A stretch of 64,000 nt of DNA from Planctomycetota bacterium (GTDB taxonomy: Bacteria > Planctomycetota > JAMOSO01): NCBI GenBank assembly GCA_027063065.1, contig JAMOSO010000050.1, positions 1 to 64,000 of the forward strand. The letters run 5' to 3'. Under the pieces are notes generated by a model. That model searched no databases. It had not been told where the DNA came from and was given only the letters and a program-made list of their open reading frames with translations. Every line of letters starts with the position of its first letter. The stretch's first letter is position 1. Positions 18,802-28,134 of this stretch are shown one piece after another. Both the position numbers and the translations under genes were made by a program.

Positions 18802-20319
18802 TTAAACCACACTTCTTAAAATATTGTTAACCATTGGAGCAACTGCTCCTTCCATTAATTTAATAATCCAACCGGGAGCGATACCCATGCCAAATAAGGC
18901 TATAAGCAAAAGAATCACCGGTATTCGTTCTACAAAAGTAGCATCAGTTAAATGAGCGTACTTTTCATCTAAAGGTCCATTTAACATTGCGTTGGCGGCT
19001 CTTAACACATAAATCGCAGTTATAATTATTGATAAAATTGCCAAGAATGTACAAACACGATTTAACATCCCAGTATTGGCAAAAGAACCAACAAAAATTG
19101 TTGCCTCAGCTACAAAACCCGACAGACCTGGCAAGCCCAAACCAGCCAAGCCAGCAATTATAAAAGAAACCCCTAAAAATGGCATATTTTTGAGTAATCC
19201 TCCCATATCATTAACTATTCGTGTATGAGTACGTCCATAAATCATACCGATTAAAGCAAAGAATAAACCTGTCATTAAACCATGACTTATCATTTGCAAC
19301 ATAGCTCCCTGCACGCCAATAAAAGTTAAAGCCATCAATCCAAACAACACAAAACCACAATGAGATACAGAAGAGTAAGCAGTAATATATTTTAAATCTG
19401 TTTGTTTGATTGCACCCCATGCACCATAAACTACATTGAAGGTTACAAGCACTAAAAACAAATCTTTCCAATACATACACCCCTCAGGCAAAATATACAT
19501 AGCTACTCGCAAACAACCATATCCGCCTAACTTCATCAAAACACCTGCATGCAACATAGACACAGCCGTAGGTGCCGAAGCATGACCGTCTGGACTCCAA
19601 GTATGAAAAGGAAACAAAGCGCCCAACACACCGAAGCCAATAAACAGAACTGGAAATGCCCACTGTTGAAATGATGCTGAATATAAGCCTGGCTTAGCAA
19701 GCTCTAGCATATTAAAAGTATCAAGGCCTGACGCATAATATAAACCCATCATTCCGCCTAAAATCAAAGAAGAACCAGCCACCAACATTAGGGTTAATTT
19801 CATTGCGGCATATTCTTTATTACCTGTACCCCAAATGCCAATCAGCATATACATAGGCAATACAGCTACTTCATAGAATACAAAAAATGTGAATAAATCA
19901 AATGATATAAAAACACCAAATACACCAGCAACTAAAACCATTAACAGAATAAAAAACTCTTTTGCCTGTTCTTTAACACCCCAGCTGGCTAAAACACCAC
20001 AAAAAATAATTAAAGAAGTTAACAACATCATCAATATAGATAGCCCATCCACACCTATACGATATTCAATATTCATCATAGGTATCCACTGAACAACCTG
20101 CGTCCAATGTAATTTAATTTGAGAACCATCGGCGCCTGTTCCGATTTCGGCGACAGAAGCCTGAAAGGCAATAGTCAAATAAATAACTAATGCTAGATTT
20201 AACGCTGTACTAAATAAGCACAGCCATTTTACACCCATATGATTATCTTTTGGAATAAAAAGAATCAACAGTGCAGTAATAGTTGGTATTAACCAAGTTA
20301 TAGTGAGTAAAGTAGACAT
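18802..20319 (-). CDS. nuoM: NADH-quinone oxidoreductase subunit M
   Basis: NuoM is the second antiporter-like pump subunit. The 505-residue frame holds about 14 membrane helices and the family blocks FFVFYEVAVLPMYMLIGIWG (key Glu), KLTLMLVAGSSL (key Lys), FHTWSPDGHASAPTAVSM and MISHGLMTGLFF. A TTG two codons upstream is possible, but ATG has AAGG at a good distance. The stop lies right before nuoN, and the start lies 9 nt after the nuoL stop, so translation is coupled along the operon. Confidence 0.96.
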   Translation of the reverse strand: MSTLLTITWLIPTITALLILFIPKDNHMGVKWLCLFSTALNLALVIYLTIAFQASVAEIGTGADGSQIKLHWTQVVQWIPMMNIEYRIGVDGLSILMMLLTSLIIFCGVLASWGVKEQAKEFFILLMVLVAGVFGVFISFDLFTFFVFYEVAVLPMYMLIGIWGTGNKEYAAMKLTLMLVAGSSLILGGMMGLYYASGLDTFNMLELAKPGLYSASFQQWAFPVLFIGFGVLGALFPFHTWSPDGHASAPTAVSMLHAGVLMKLGGYGCLRVAMYILPEGCMYWKDLFLVLVTFNVVYGAWGAIKQTDLKYITAYSSVSHCGFVLFGLMALTFIGVQGAMLQMISHGLMTGLFFALIGMIYGRTHTRIVNDMGGLLKNMPFLGVSFIIAGLAGLGLPGLSGFVAEATIFVGSFANTGMLNRVCTFLAILSIIITAIYVLRAANAMLNGPLDEKYAHLTDATFVERIPVILLLIALFGMGIAPGWIIKLMEGAVAPMVNNILRSVV

Positions 20320-20328
20320 TGGCAAACC

Positions 20329-22281
20329 TTAAAAAACCCGGTAACAAAAATAAAGAAGACCTAAAATCATAACAGACAAATACATTTGTACCTGTCCCGT
20401 TTGTAAGAACCGCACTATGGCGCCCCCAGCATGCAAAAGAAAACCTGTTAAATTCATAACACCATCAACTATCTTGCGATCGAACCACTTGATAGGCGCT
20501 GCTACAAAACGAAATGCAACTTTATGTGTCATAAACAAATAAAATTCATCAAAATAAAACTTATTTTCAATAACAGTATGTAATGGACCCATCGCTTTAG
20601 CTATACTGCTAGCTTGTGTAAATTTATTTCTACCAAAAAAGAAATACGCCAAAATAATACCACTTAATCCCATAGATGTTGCCACCCAAGGCAACCAATG
20701 AGGATGTGATAACTCATGTATATGCAATGGCATATTAGGCACAAAAGCATGGTGGAATAAATCTTTAGCAAAATATCCACCAACGGCGGAGGGAATAGCT
20801 AAAACTACAATAGGAAATGTCATAAAAGGATCTTCATGTACATGGTGTAACTCTTTGCGAGACTCACCATGAAAAGTAACAAAGAACAGTCTAAACATAT
20901 AAAAAGCTGTTAAACCTCCAACAAATAATCCTATAGCAAAAATTACAGTATGACCACCCTGTAAAGATGCTAAGATAATTTCATCCTTCGACCAAAAACC
21001 AGCAAACGGCCAAATACCACCAATGGCTAAACAAGCTATTAAACAAGATACATAAGTAAATGGCATTTTTTTGCGTAAACCACCCATATCCCAAATATTA
21101 TTACTATGCACCACATGAATAACCTGTCCAGCAATCAAAAACAACATACACTTAAATGCTGCATGGGTAAAAACATGAAACATAGATGCAGAATAACCCA
21201 ACGAATTTATAGCACCGCCCTCTTCAACGACCATTTTACTTACGCCCAAAGAAAACAACATATAACCAAGTTGAGATAAAGTAGAAAAGGCTAAAATACG
21301 TTTTATATCATTTTGAGTAACAGCAATCACCGCTGCAAATAACGCCGTAAACGCACCCACATAAGCAACCACATCCATCGTCAATGGCGAATGAGAAAAT
21401 AAAGGAAACAATCTAGCTGTTAAATAAATACCTGCCACAACCATAGTAGCCGAATGGATAATTGACGATACTGGAGTAGGCCCTTCCATAGCATCTGGCA
21501 ACCAAATATGCAATGGAAACATGGCTGATTTACCCCACCCTCCAGCAAAAATTAATAATGTTCCAACAGTCAATACATTTACTGTGCCAAAACCAAGAAA
21601 AGCATATCTATTTAAAGTCTCTACTGTAGCCAGTTTATTAAGCTCAATAAAATCAAAAGTTTGAGTAAAATAACTAACAGCTATAATTCCAGCCAAGAAA
21701 AATGCATCCGCAAAACGAGTAACAATAAAAGCTTTCTTAGACGCAGAAACTGCGCTTGGTTTATGATACCAAAACCCAATTAACAAATATGAGCTAGCTC
21801 CAACTAATTCCCAAAATACAAACATCTGAAAAATATTTGTAGACGAAACAAGCCCGAGCATTGAAAAGCTAAAAAGTGATAACAATGAAAAGAATCTTCC
21901 TGCGGAAGGATCTTCTTTCATATAACCAATCGAATAAATATTGACCAATACAGATATTGCCGTAACGACTACTAGCATCATAATAGATATTGGATCTAAA
22001 AGCATGCCAACATTAGCTACCAAATCAAAGCCTAAAATATCAGCACTAGCAAAACGTAACCATTCTATTTCCCATCCTTTTATATAAGAATGTTCATGCA
22101 CATGAGAGAAAAACCCAATTGCAATCTTAATAGCAAAGAAAAAAGCTACTGACATACACGCAACCGCAAAATAAGCCGCTGCACGCCAAGATCGCTTACC
22201 TAAAAAGAGGCCGTTAACTAAAAAGACCAAAAAAGGCATCAATAGAATTACCCAAGAATTTGTAGTAAAAAAAGTTTCCAT
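20329..22281 (-). CDS. nuoL: NADH-quinone oxidoreductase subunit L
   Basis: NuoL is the distal pump subunit, with a long C-terminal lateral helix that runs along the membrane arm. The 650-residue protein has about 16 membrane helices. It shows the N-terminal Proton_antipo_N region, FVFWELVGASSYLLIGFWYH (key Glu), GKSAMFPLHIWLPDAMEGPTPVS, and FTHAAFKCMLFL. Long His-rich stretches (HVHEDP, HIHELSHPHWLPW) lie in the C-terminal third. The length is that of ordinary NuoL, so the lateral helix is present. The gene follows nuoK by 4 nt. Confidence 0.97.
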   Translation of the reverse strand: METFFTTNSWVILLMPFLVFLVNGLFLGKRSWRAAAYFAVACMSVAFFFAIKIAIGFFSHVHEHSYIKGWEIEWLRFASADILGFDLVANVGMLLDPISIMMLVVVTAISVLVNIYSIGYMKEDPSAGRFFSLLSLFSFSMLGLVSSTNIFQMFVFWELVGASSYLLIGFWYHKPSAVSASKKAFIVTRFADAFFLAGIIAVSYFTQTFDFIELNKLATVETLNRYAFLGFGTVNVLTVGTLLIFAGGWGKSAMFPLHIWLPDAMEGPTPVSSIIHSATMVVAGIYLTARLFPLFSHSPLTMDVVAYVGAFTALFAAVIAVTQNDIKRILAFSTLSQLGYMLFSLGVSKMVVEEGGAINSLGYSASMFHVFTHAAFKCMLFLIAGQVIHVVHSNNIWDMGGLRKKMPFTYVSCLIACLAIGGIWPFAGFWSKDEIILASLQGGHTVIFAIGLFVGGLTAFYMFRLFFVTFHGESRKELHHVHEDPFMTFPIVVLAIPSAVGGYFAKDLFHHAFVPNMPLHIHELSHPHWLPWVATSMGLSGIILAYFFFGRNKFTQASSIAKAMGPLHTVIENKFYFDEFYLFMTHKVAFRFVAAPIKWFDRKIVDGVMNLTGFLLHAGGAIVRFLQTGQVQMYLSVMILGLLYFCYRVF

Positions 22282-22285
22282 GAAC

Positions 22286-22591
22286 TTATCCGTTTAAAGA
22301 GTCAAGACGATGAACGTCAAGTTTATGCATCTTGCGATACATAGTTAAAATAATAGCTAACGCCGCAGCCATTTCACAAGCTGTAACCGCGATAATAAAA
22401 ATAGGGAAAATAGAACCTTCGGTAGCATGACCATTTCCGTAATGTGCAAAAGCTATAAAGTTAATTATAACAGCATTAAACATTAGCTCCATTGCCATTA
22501 AAACACATATTACATTACGGCGCACTACCATACCGTACATACCTAAACAAAAATTTACTGCCGAAAGCAATAATAAACGATGCAATGTCAT
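22286..22591 (-). CDS. nuoK: NADH-quinone oxidoreductase subunit K
   Basis: NuoK (101 residues, three helices) is an Mrp-like small membrane subunit that supplies conserved glutamates to the proton channel. The family blocks GMYGMVVRRNVICVLMAMELMFNAV and AACEMAAALA-type helix are both present, each with its Glu. The ATG overlaps the nuoJ stop by one base (TAATG), so translation is coupled. Confidence 0.97.
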   Translation of the reverse strand: MTLHRLLLLSAVNFCLGMYGMVVRRNVICVLMAMELMFNAVIINFIAFAHYGNGHATEGSIFPIFIIAVTACEMAAALAIILTMYRKMHKLDVHRLDSLNG

Positions 22592-23139
22592 TAAATATTC
22601 TCCTGAGATTCAGAATCACAATTTAGAGCCTTAGTTTCTGCACGAGCAATAACAACAGCACCTATAACTGTCATCAACAATAATACTGATACTATTTCAA
22701 AAGGTATAATCAAGCCTTCAGAACCAGTATTTAATAATATTTTTCCTACGGCACTCATACTTCCATCTTCTGCAGTTGAATATCCAGTAGTTGATACACT
22801 ATTTAAATATTTAGCATAAAAACCATAGAAGCCAGCAAATGCAAAAGACGATAACACCAAACCCCAACCAATTTTAGGCAAACTTGATGGGGTTGTTTTT
22901 TCGCCCATTCTAGTAGTTAAAAATATTGCAAAAATAATAAATATTACTACACCACCTATATAAACAGCCACTTGAGCCAAAGCTGTCATCTCTGCGTTAA
23001 GCAAAATATACAATCCTGCCGAACCAAACAAAGATGCCATTAAAGCCAAAGCACAATGCAAAATATTTGGCAAAGTTACAACTAAAGTTGCAAAAAATAT
23101 TATCATTAATGACAATATAATGAAAAGAGTATCAATCAT
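22591..23139 (-). CDS. nuoJ: NADH-quinone oxidoreductase subunit J
   Basis: NuoJ has 182 residues and five membrane helices. Its third helix carries the family-typical AQVAVYIGGVVIFIIFAIFL, whose bulge takes part in coupling. A loop of about 45 residues between helices 4 and 5 (SVSTTGYSTAEDGSMSAVGK) is hydrophilic. It starts one base after the nuoI stop and shares one base with the nuoK start. Confidence 0.95.
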   Translation of the reverse strand: MIDTLFIILSLMIIFFATLVVTLPNILHCALALMASLFGSAGLYILLNAEMTALAQVAVYIGGVVIFIIFAIFLTTRMGEKTTPSSLPKIGWGLVLSSFAFAGFYGFYAKYLNSVSTTGYSTAEDGSMSAVGKILLNTGSEGLIIPFEIVSVLLLMTVIGAVVIARAETKALNCDSESQENI

Positions 23140-23140
23140 T

Positions 23141-23608
23141 CTAAAGTCCTTCCATTTTAAATAATGTCAAATCTAACGCTTCGCGATCTGTTGTTGCATT
23201 TTCAAAGCCCTGTCCCATTATAATTGCATCTGTGGGACAAACTTCAACACAAATATTACATAATGTACACTGAGAAAAACGATAGATATATTTTCCCAAA
23301 GCCTTTTTGCCAGTTTTATCCTTAGTCACCAGTACAGAGATTGATCCGTTTGGACAATTTTTTTCACACAATTTGCATGAGGTACATTTATGATTACCGT
23401 TCTCATCTAAAGGCATTTCTACTTGCGCCCTAAAACGTGGTGGTATATGTAATGTCTCACGATTCTCTGGGTATTGTTGTGTTACCACTTTGCTAGGGCT
23501 AAACAAATATACTAAAGTCAATTTTAAACCTGAAGTTAAGGATGTAATACCCTGCCAAATCCTAGATATATAGGATTTATCTTGTAAACCAGTTAAATTA
23601 TCTTTCAT
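23141..23608 (-). CDS. nuoI: NADH-quinone oxidoreductase subunit I
   Basis: NuoI carries clusters N6a and N6b that lead electrons to NuoB. Two 4Fe-4S motifs are intact: CTSCKLCEKNCP and CTLCNICVEVCP. The frame is open 26 codons further upstream, but those codons overlap nuoH and do not look like NuoI. The chosen ATG gives 155 residues and shares one base with the nuoH stop (TAATG). The N-terminal helix (SRIWQGITSLTSGLKLTLVYLF) lies on the membrane as in other NuoI proteins. Confidence 0.95.
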   Translation of the reverse strand: MKDNLTGLQDKSYISRIWQGITSLTSGLKLTLVYLFSPSKVVTQQYPENRETLHIPPRFRAQVEMPLDENGNHKCTSCKLCEKNCPNGSISVLVTKDKTGKKALGKYIYRFSQCTLCNICVEVCPTDAIIMGQGFENATTDREALDLTLFKMEGL

Positions 23609-24708
23609 TATAATATCCACCCCATAGCTACTAAAACAGCTCCAAATACCAAGTTTAGTAAGGCTACAGGCAATAAGAATTTCCATTCAAAAGCCATTAA
23701 TTGATCTACGCGTAAACGTGGAAATGTCCACCTAATCCACATAAACACAAAAATAACGGCATAAGCTTTTATTAAAAACCACACAAATCCCGGCACTAAA
23801 ATCAAAAGAGAATCAAGTGCGTCAACTCCAAACTGTGGAGCTAAAAAACCACCCAAAAAACAAGTAGCAACTAACGCGCTAGCTATAAACATAGCCATAA
23901 ATTCTGCTAAGAAAAACATAGAAAAAGTTATACCTGAATACTCTGTATGAAATCCAGCAGTTAATTCTGATTCGGCTTCTGCCATATCAAATGGTCCACG
24001 ATTAGTTTCTGCTATACTTGAAATAGTAAAAACAACTGCGCCCAAAAAGCCAGCCACTGGCGCTTTAAAAATCCACCAATCAGCTACTGTACCTTGTTGT
24101 GAATAAACTATTTTCATTAATGAAGTTTCACCAGAAAGCAAAACAACTAATAACAAACTTAAAGCCACAGAAATCTCATAAGAAATCATCTGTGCAGCGG
24201 CACGCATTGAACCAATCATCGAATACTTGTTATTTGATGCCCAACCAGCTGTCAACAATCCAAAAGTTGAAAAACCTGATATTGCAATAACAAATAAAAT
24301 ACCACCATCTAAATCCGTTACTTGCAAATGATGATCAAAAGGCAGTATTGATAAAATCAAAAAAGTAGCCATCATTGGAATCATCGGAGCCAAATAAAAG
24401 ACAACAGCATCAGAATCTTTTGGTCGCAAACCTTCTTTAAAAAATAATTTCACGCCATCTGCCAAAGCTTGTAAAATGCCGTGATAACCTACACGCATAG
24501 GCCCTAATCTAGCTTGAAAATGAGCACATACCTTACGTTCTGCATAAACCAAAAATAACGCCGTAATACTCACAAAAATTACTAAACCTAAAGCAGCCAT
24601 AGAATAATCAATAACTGTAGCTAATAATTTATGTTCAACGCCCATTAATTGACGTACATAATCACCAATAGCATTGGTTGTTGGGTATTTATTTATATCT
24701 ATTTCCAT
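23608..24708 (-). CDS. nuoH: NADH-quinone oxidoreductase subunit H
   Basis: NuoH (366 residues, about 8 helices) forms the quinone entry chamber with NuoB and NuoD. Family blocks are clear: ERKVCAHFQARLGPMRVGYHG, FLILSILPF, AETNRGPFDMAEAESELTAGFHTEYSG and RWTFPRLRVDQLM. These hold the charged residues that link quinone chemistry to proton movement. A 3-nt gap separates it from nuoD. Nothing unusual is seen. Confidence 0.97.
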   Translation of the reverse strand: MEIDINKYPTTNAIGDYVRQLMGVEHKLLATVIDYSMAALGLVIFVSITALFLVYAERKVCAHFQARLGPMRVGYHGILQALADGVKLFFKEGLRPKDSDAVVFYLAPMIPMMATFLILSILPFDHHLQVTDLDGGILFVIAISGFSTFGLLTAGWASNNKYSMIGSMRAAAQMISYEISVALSLLLVVLLSGETSLMKIVYSQQGTVADWWIFKAPVAGFLGAVVFTISSIAETNRGPFDMAEAESELTAGFHTEYSGITFSMFFLAEFMAMFIASALVATCFLGGFLAPQFGVDALDSLLILVPGFVWFLIKAYAVIFVFMWIRWTFPRLRVDQLMAFEWKFLLPVALLNLVFGAVLVAMGWIL

Positions 24709-24711
24709 AAT

Positions 24712-25875
24712 TTACCTGTCAATATCTGGGATTACTAAGTCAAGTGTCGATAAAACCGTCACCAAATCCGCAATTTTTAAACCTTTAACCATCTCATTAA
24801 TCACTGACAAATTAGAAAAATTTGGACTACGACTCTTAATACGATAAGGTTTATCAGTACCGTCACTCACAAACCAAGTTCCAAAAATACCACGAGCTGT
24901 TTCTACTTGTGCAAAATGCGTGCCTTTTGGTGGTTTAATACTTGGTTTTGTTTTAGATTTAACAGGCCCTTCTTTAGGAAAACGACTTAGGCATTGCTCA
25001 ATAATTTTGACAGACTGGGCCATTTCTTCCATTCGAATCCAATAACGATCCCAACAATCACCATCTGTACCAATGGGTACATCAAACTCTAAATCAGGAT
25101 ATAAACTATAAGGAGCATTTTTACGCAAATCATAACTAACCCCTGAGCCCCTTAAGACAGGTCCTGAACACCCATAATTAATAGCCGTTTCTTTGCTCAA
25201 AAGACCTATACCTTTGGTACGTTCTTGTAAAATAGAATTACCCGTCAACAAAGTTCTATATTCATCTAAGCTAGGTTTAATGAATTCTAAAATTTCTTGC
25301 ACTTTGGCTTCAAAAAAATCTGGTACATCAACAAATACACCGCCTGGACGGAAATAATTCATAGTTAAACGCGCGCCACAAATTTCATCAAACAACATGG
25401 TGATTCTTTCTCTTTCCTTAAAGCCATAAAGAAAAGCAGTAATTGCACCTAAATCCATACCAAAAACGCCCCACCACAACAAATGAGATTGGATACGTTG
25501 TAGTTCACTGACAATCACACGAATATATTCGGCACGCTCTGGCACACCAATATCACAAGCTTTTTCCACTGCTAAAGCTACACAATGATTATTATGATGA
25601 GCACATAAATAATCCATACGATCTGTCAAATGAATGTATTGAACGTAATTTTTATTCTCTCCCATCTTTTCGATAGAACGATGAATATAACCTAAATGAG
25701 GGACTACCTCACGAACATATTCACCATCAAGTTGAATAACTAAACGCAATACTCCATGGGTCGATGGGTGCTGTGGCCCCATATTAACATAGAATTCTTC
25801 TGTGTTATCGTGCTTCGGCAATGATGCCGTAAAACCTGGTTGTTTTTCTATTGTATTTATTTTTTCTAATTGCAT
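24712..25875 (-). CDS. nuoD: NADH-quinone oxidoreductase subunit D
   Basis: NuoD (387 residues) is the 49-kDa hydrogenase-like subunit that lines the quinone site. It shows VNMGPQHPSTHGVLRL, with the His of the quinone loop, then HLGYIHRSIEKMGE, DRMDYLCAHHNN, FRPGGVFVD, and a C-terminal SPNFSNLSVINEMVKG and LDLVIPDIDR ending typical of the family. It is not fused to NuoC, which instead is fused to NuoB. The gap to the fused gene is 3 nt. Confidence 0.97.
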   Translation of the reverse strand: MQLEKINTIEKQPGFTASLPKHDNTEEFYVNMGPQHPSTHGVLRLVIQLDGEYVREVVPHLGYIHRSIEKMGENKNYVQYIHLTDRMDYLCAHHNNHCVALAVEKACDIGVPERAEYIRVIVSELQRIQSHLLWWGVFGMDLGAITAFLYGFKERERITMLFDEICGARLTMNYFRPGGVFVDVPDFFEAKVQEILEFIKPSLDEYRTLLTGNSILQERTKGIGLLSKETAINYGCSGPVLRGSGVSYDLRKNAPYSLYPDLEFDVPIGTDGDCWDRYWIRMEEMAQSVKIIEQCLSRFPKEGPVKSKTKPSIKPPKGTHFAQVETARGIFGTWFVSDGTDKPYRIKSRSPNFSNLSVINEMVKGLKIADLVTVLSTLDLVIPDIDR

Positions 25876-25878
25876 AAA

Positions 25879-27135
25879 TTAATAAGGCTTGGGAATATAG
25901 CGCCCCTCCACATTATCCTGCCAATCTTTACGTAAAGGATAACCAACAAACTCATCGGCGAGTTCATTTAGAAAAATACGACGCATATCAGGATGGTTGT
26001 TAAACTGAATTCCAAACATATCATAAACTTCACGTTCATGCCAATTGGCAGACGCATAAATTTGAGACAAGGTTTCTATTTTAGGTTCTTGACGATCTGT
26101 AATTTCACATCTCACTGTAATTAAATGATTAAATTTTAAAGACATTAAATTTACCACTAAATCAAAATGATCTAAATAATCGACTGCCGTTACAAAATTT
26201 AAAAAATCAAAATCCAATTTATCGTCTGTTTTTAAAAACTTAATTAAATCGATGTATTGATTTTGAGACACTTTGACTTCAAGCATATAATCACTGTTTT
26301 TAGCAGACAAAACGTCTTCAACTGTTTCGTCTTCTGAAGTTACAACGTCAAAAGCTGCTATATCCACAAAATTACCTTTCACAGCTTTATATATATCCAC
26401 AGCTGACAATCCCACTGCTGGCTTTGGCTTATGTGGTATGGCCGCAATTTTTTCAACTGCTTTTCGTTCTGGCTTAGGTGCTTTATAATCTGGATTAGCA
26501 GCTTTAAATTCTGCTATTTCAGCTTCCAATGCATCTTTGCGAGCTGCTTCTGATTTTTCCCACTCTTTATTTGCTTTGGTCCAAGGATCTTCATGAACTT
26601 TAATAGGTTCTGGCATTGGCTTGCGAGGGGTACGGATGCTTTCTTTTTTGATACATTCCTGTAATTCCATAATACCTTGCAACAATGCTTCAGGGCGTGG
26701 TGGACAACCAGGAATATAAACATCAACAGGTACGATAGTATCAGCACCTTTACAAACCGAATAATTATCATACATAAACGGCCCACCAGAGACAGTACAA
26801 GCCCCCATGGCAATAACATATTTTGGTGCTGGCATTTGATCATAAAGAATTTTTAAACGCGAAGCCATTTTTTCGACAATGGTACCCGCCAATATGATTA
26901 AATCTGCCTGACGTGGGGTTGCACGAACAACCTCAACACCAAAACGCGACCAATCGTGATGAGAACCACCCACGCTCATCATTTCAATGGCACAACAACT
27001 TGTACCATAAACTAAAGGCCAAAGAGAATTTCTCCTGGCCCAATTGACTAAAAAGTCAACGCTATTGACCATCTGCTTTCCACCGGGGAGCGGATCTAAA
27101 ACAGGTGGCAATTTTTCTAAAACTGTGAGGCCCAT
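25879..27135 (-). CDS. nuoBC: Fused NADH-quinone oxidoreductase subunits B and C
   Basis: One 418-residue frame joins two complex I subunits. Residues 1-165 are NuoB with all four ligands of cluster N2 (Cys47, Cys48, Cys113, Cys144; SCCAIEMM, GACTVSGG, CPPRPEA). Residues about 166-245 are a Lys/Glu/Pro/Ala-rich linker. Residues about 247-418 are NuoC, ending with EREVYDMFGI, HPDMRRIF and GYPLRKDW. NuoC bridges NuoB and NuoD in the arm of the complex. Fusions of B and C (and B-C-D) are known in some bacteria. The frame has no stop or frameshift, so the fusion is genuine in this sequence. Confidence 0.96.
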   Translation of the reverse strand: MGLTVLEKLPPVLDPLPGGKQMVNSVDFLVNWARRNSLWPLVYGTSCCAIEMMSVGGSHHDWSRFGVEVVRATPRQADLIILAGTIVEKMASRLKILYDQMPAPKYVIAMGACTVSGGPFMYDNYSVCKGADTIVPVDVYIPGCPPRPEALLQGIMELQECIKKESIRTPRKPMPEPIKVHEDPWTKANKEWEKSEAARKDALEAEIAEFKAANPDYKAPKPERKAVEKIAAIPHKPKPAVGLSAVDIYKAVKGNFVDIAAFDVVTSEDETVEDVLSAKNSDYMLEVKVSQNQYIDLIKFLKTDDKLDFDFLNFVTAVDYLDHFDLVVNLMSLKFNHLITVRCEITDRQEPKIETLSQIYASANWHEREVYDMFGIQFNNHPDMRRIFLNELADEFVGYPLRKDWQDNVEGRYIPKPY

Positions 27136-27142
27136 AATTTGC

Positions 27143-27526
27143 CTAACTCCACTTTAATACGCCCTTGCGCCAAGCATAAAGCAATCCAAATGCCAAAATT
27201 ACAAAGAAAACAACTAGCTCTACCATCACTGTGCTTATACTTAAGCCAGCAATTAAACCATTAGCTACATCGTTGTAAATTCTTACGCAAGGAAAAAGAA
27301 ATAAGGTTTCAACGTCAAATATCATAAATATTAACGCGAAAATATAATAACCAACTTTAAAACGGACGTGCGTCTGACCTATAGTCAACTCTCCACATTC
27401 GTAAACTAAATTTTTGTGCTCATTGTCCGGGGAACTATAACTTAAAATCCATGAGCCAATCATACCGCCAGCAACAAACAGTATACCCAGAACAGTCATA
27501 AAAGGGATAATTGTGTAATTTTCCAT
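27143..27526 (-). CDS. nuoA: NADH-quinone oxidoreductase subunit A
   Basis: NuoA (127 residues, three helices) caps the quinone chamber. The loop between helices 1 and 2 reads YECGELTIGQTHVRFKVGYY, matching the YECG..P.G.A..rF...Y pattern with its conserved Cys, followed by FDVETLFLFP. It is the first gene of the nuo operon. rpiB lies 75 nt upstream on the same strand. No consensus promoter is clear in the gap, so read-through from rpiB is possible. Confidence 0.96.
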   Translation of the reverse strand: MENYTIIPFMTVLGILFVAGGMIGSWILSYSSPDNEHKNLVYECGELTIGQTHVRFKVGYYIFALIFMIFDVETLFLFPCVRIYNDVANGLIAGLSISTVMVELVVFFVILAFGLLYAWRKGVLKWS

Positions 27527-27601
27527 AACTACCTAACAAAATAAAAAATTTAAAAGACCGCATTTTATTAAAGGTCGCAATTGTACGGTATTTCACAATA
27601 C

Positions 27602-28054
27602 TTAACAACTATTTTTCTCTAAGTTGCTAATTTTGTCTATTCTGCGTTGGTGTCTGCCACCTGTAAATTTGGAATCAATAAAAGCATCTAAAATCGCATG
27701 CAAATCATCGTACAATGGCACTCTACCACCAAAAGCCAATACATTAGCATTATTATGCTCCTTAGCCATCGTAGCTGTAAACACATCATTAACCAATGCG
27801 CATCTAATACCATCAACCTTATTAGCGGCAATAGAAATACCTATGCCAGTGCCACATAAAACTACGCCAAAAGACACGCGTCCGGCAACAACTTCACAAG
27901 CCACAAGCTCCGCCTGATCAGGATAATCAGCAGAAACCCCGTCGGCAACACCCAAGTCTATACACTCTATGCCCCTTTGTTGCAAATGCGACACAACCTT
28001 TAACCTACGCTCTACCGCACCATGATCACTAGCTATAGCCACTATATCTGACAT
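27602..28054 (-). CDS. rpiB: Ribose-5-phosphate isomerase B
   Basis: RpiB interconverts ribose 5-phosphate and ribulose 5-phosphate in the pentose phosphate pathway. The 150-residue frame has ASDHGA near the start, the VLCGTGIGISIAANK active-site block, HNNANVLAFGGR and the C-terminal GGRHQRRIDKI. The frame is open ten codons further, but the chosen ATG has GGAAA at a suitable distance and gives the standard N-terminus. The related galactose-6-phosphate isomerase LacAB cannot be excluded by sequence alone, but a lone gene favours RpiB. Confidence 0.94.
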   Translation of the reverse strand: MSDIVAIASDHGAVERRLKVVSHLQQRGIECIDLGVADGVSADYPDQAELVACEVVAGRVSFGVVLCGTGIGISIAANKVDGIRCALVNDVFTATMAKEHNNANVLAFGGRVPLYDDLHAILDAFIDSKFTGGRHQRRIDKISNLEKNSC

Positions 28055-28097
28055 AAACTTTCCTTTATTGATAAAATTAAACAATTAAATAACCATA

Positions 28098-28120
28098 CAA
28101 ATATGCATCGCACATATTTG
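28098..28120. promoter_or_regulatory. Perfect hairpin between PP2C gene and rpiB
   Basis: CAAATATG (28098-28105) and CATATTTG (28113-28120) form a perfect 8-bp inverted repeat with a 7-nt loop. It lies upstream of rpiB and downstream of the phosphatase gene. No T-tract follows on the - strand, so it is not a standard terminator. An operator or mRNA processing site is possible. Confidence 0.45.
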
Positions 28121-28134
28121 ATTACAAATTATGA

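Noticed and set aside
23609-23686. Longer NuoI and a longer ManC frame reaching into upstream genes
   Set aside because: In both cases the extra codons lie inside the previous gene and the standard family N-terminus begins at the ATG chosen.
27545-27580. Terminator between rpiB and nuoA
   Set aside because: GACC/GGTC gives only a 4-bp stem with a 13-nt loop. T-rich DNA follows on the - strand, but the stem is too weak.
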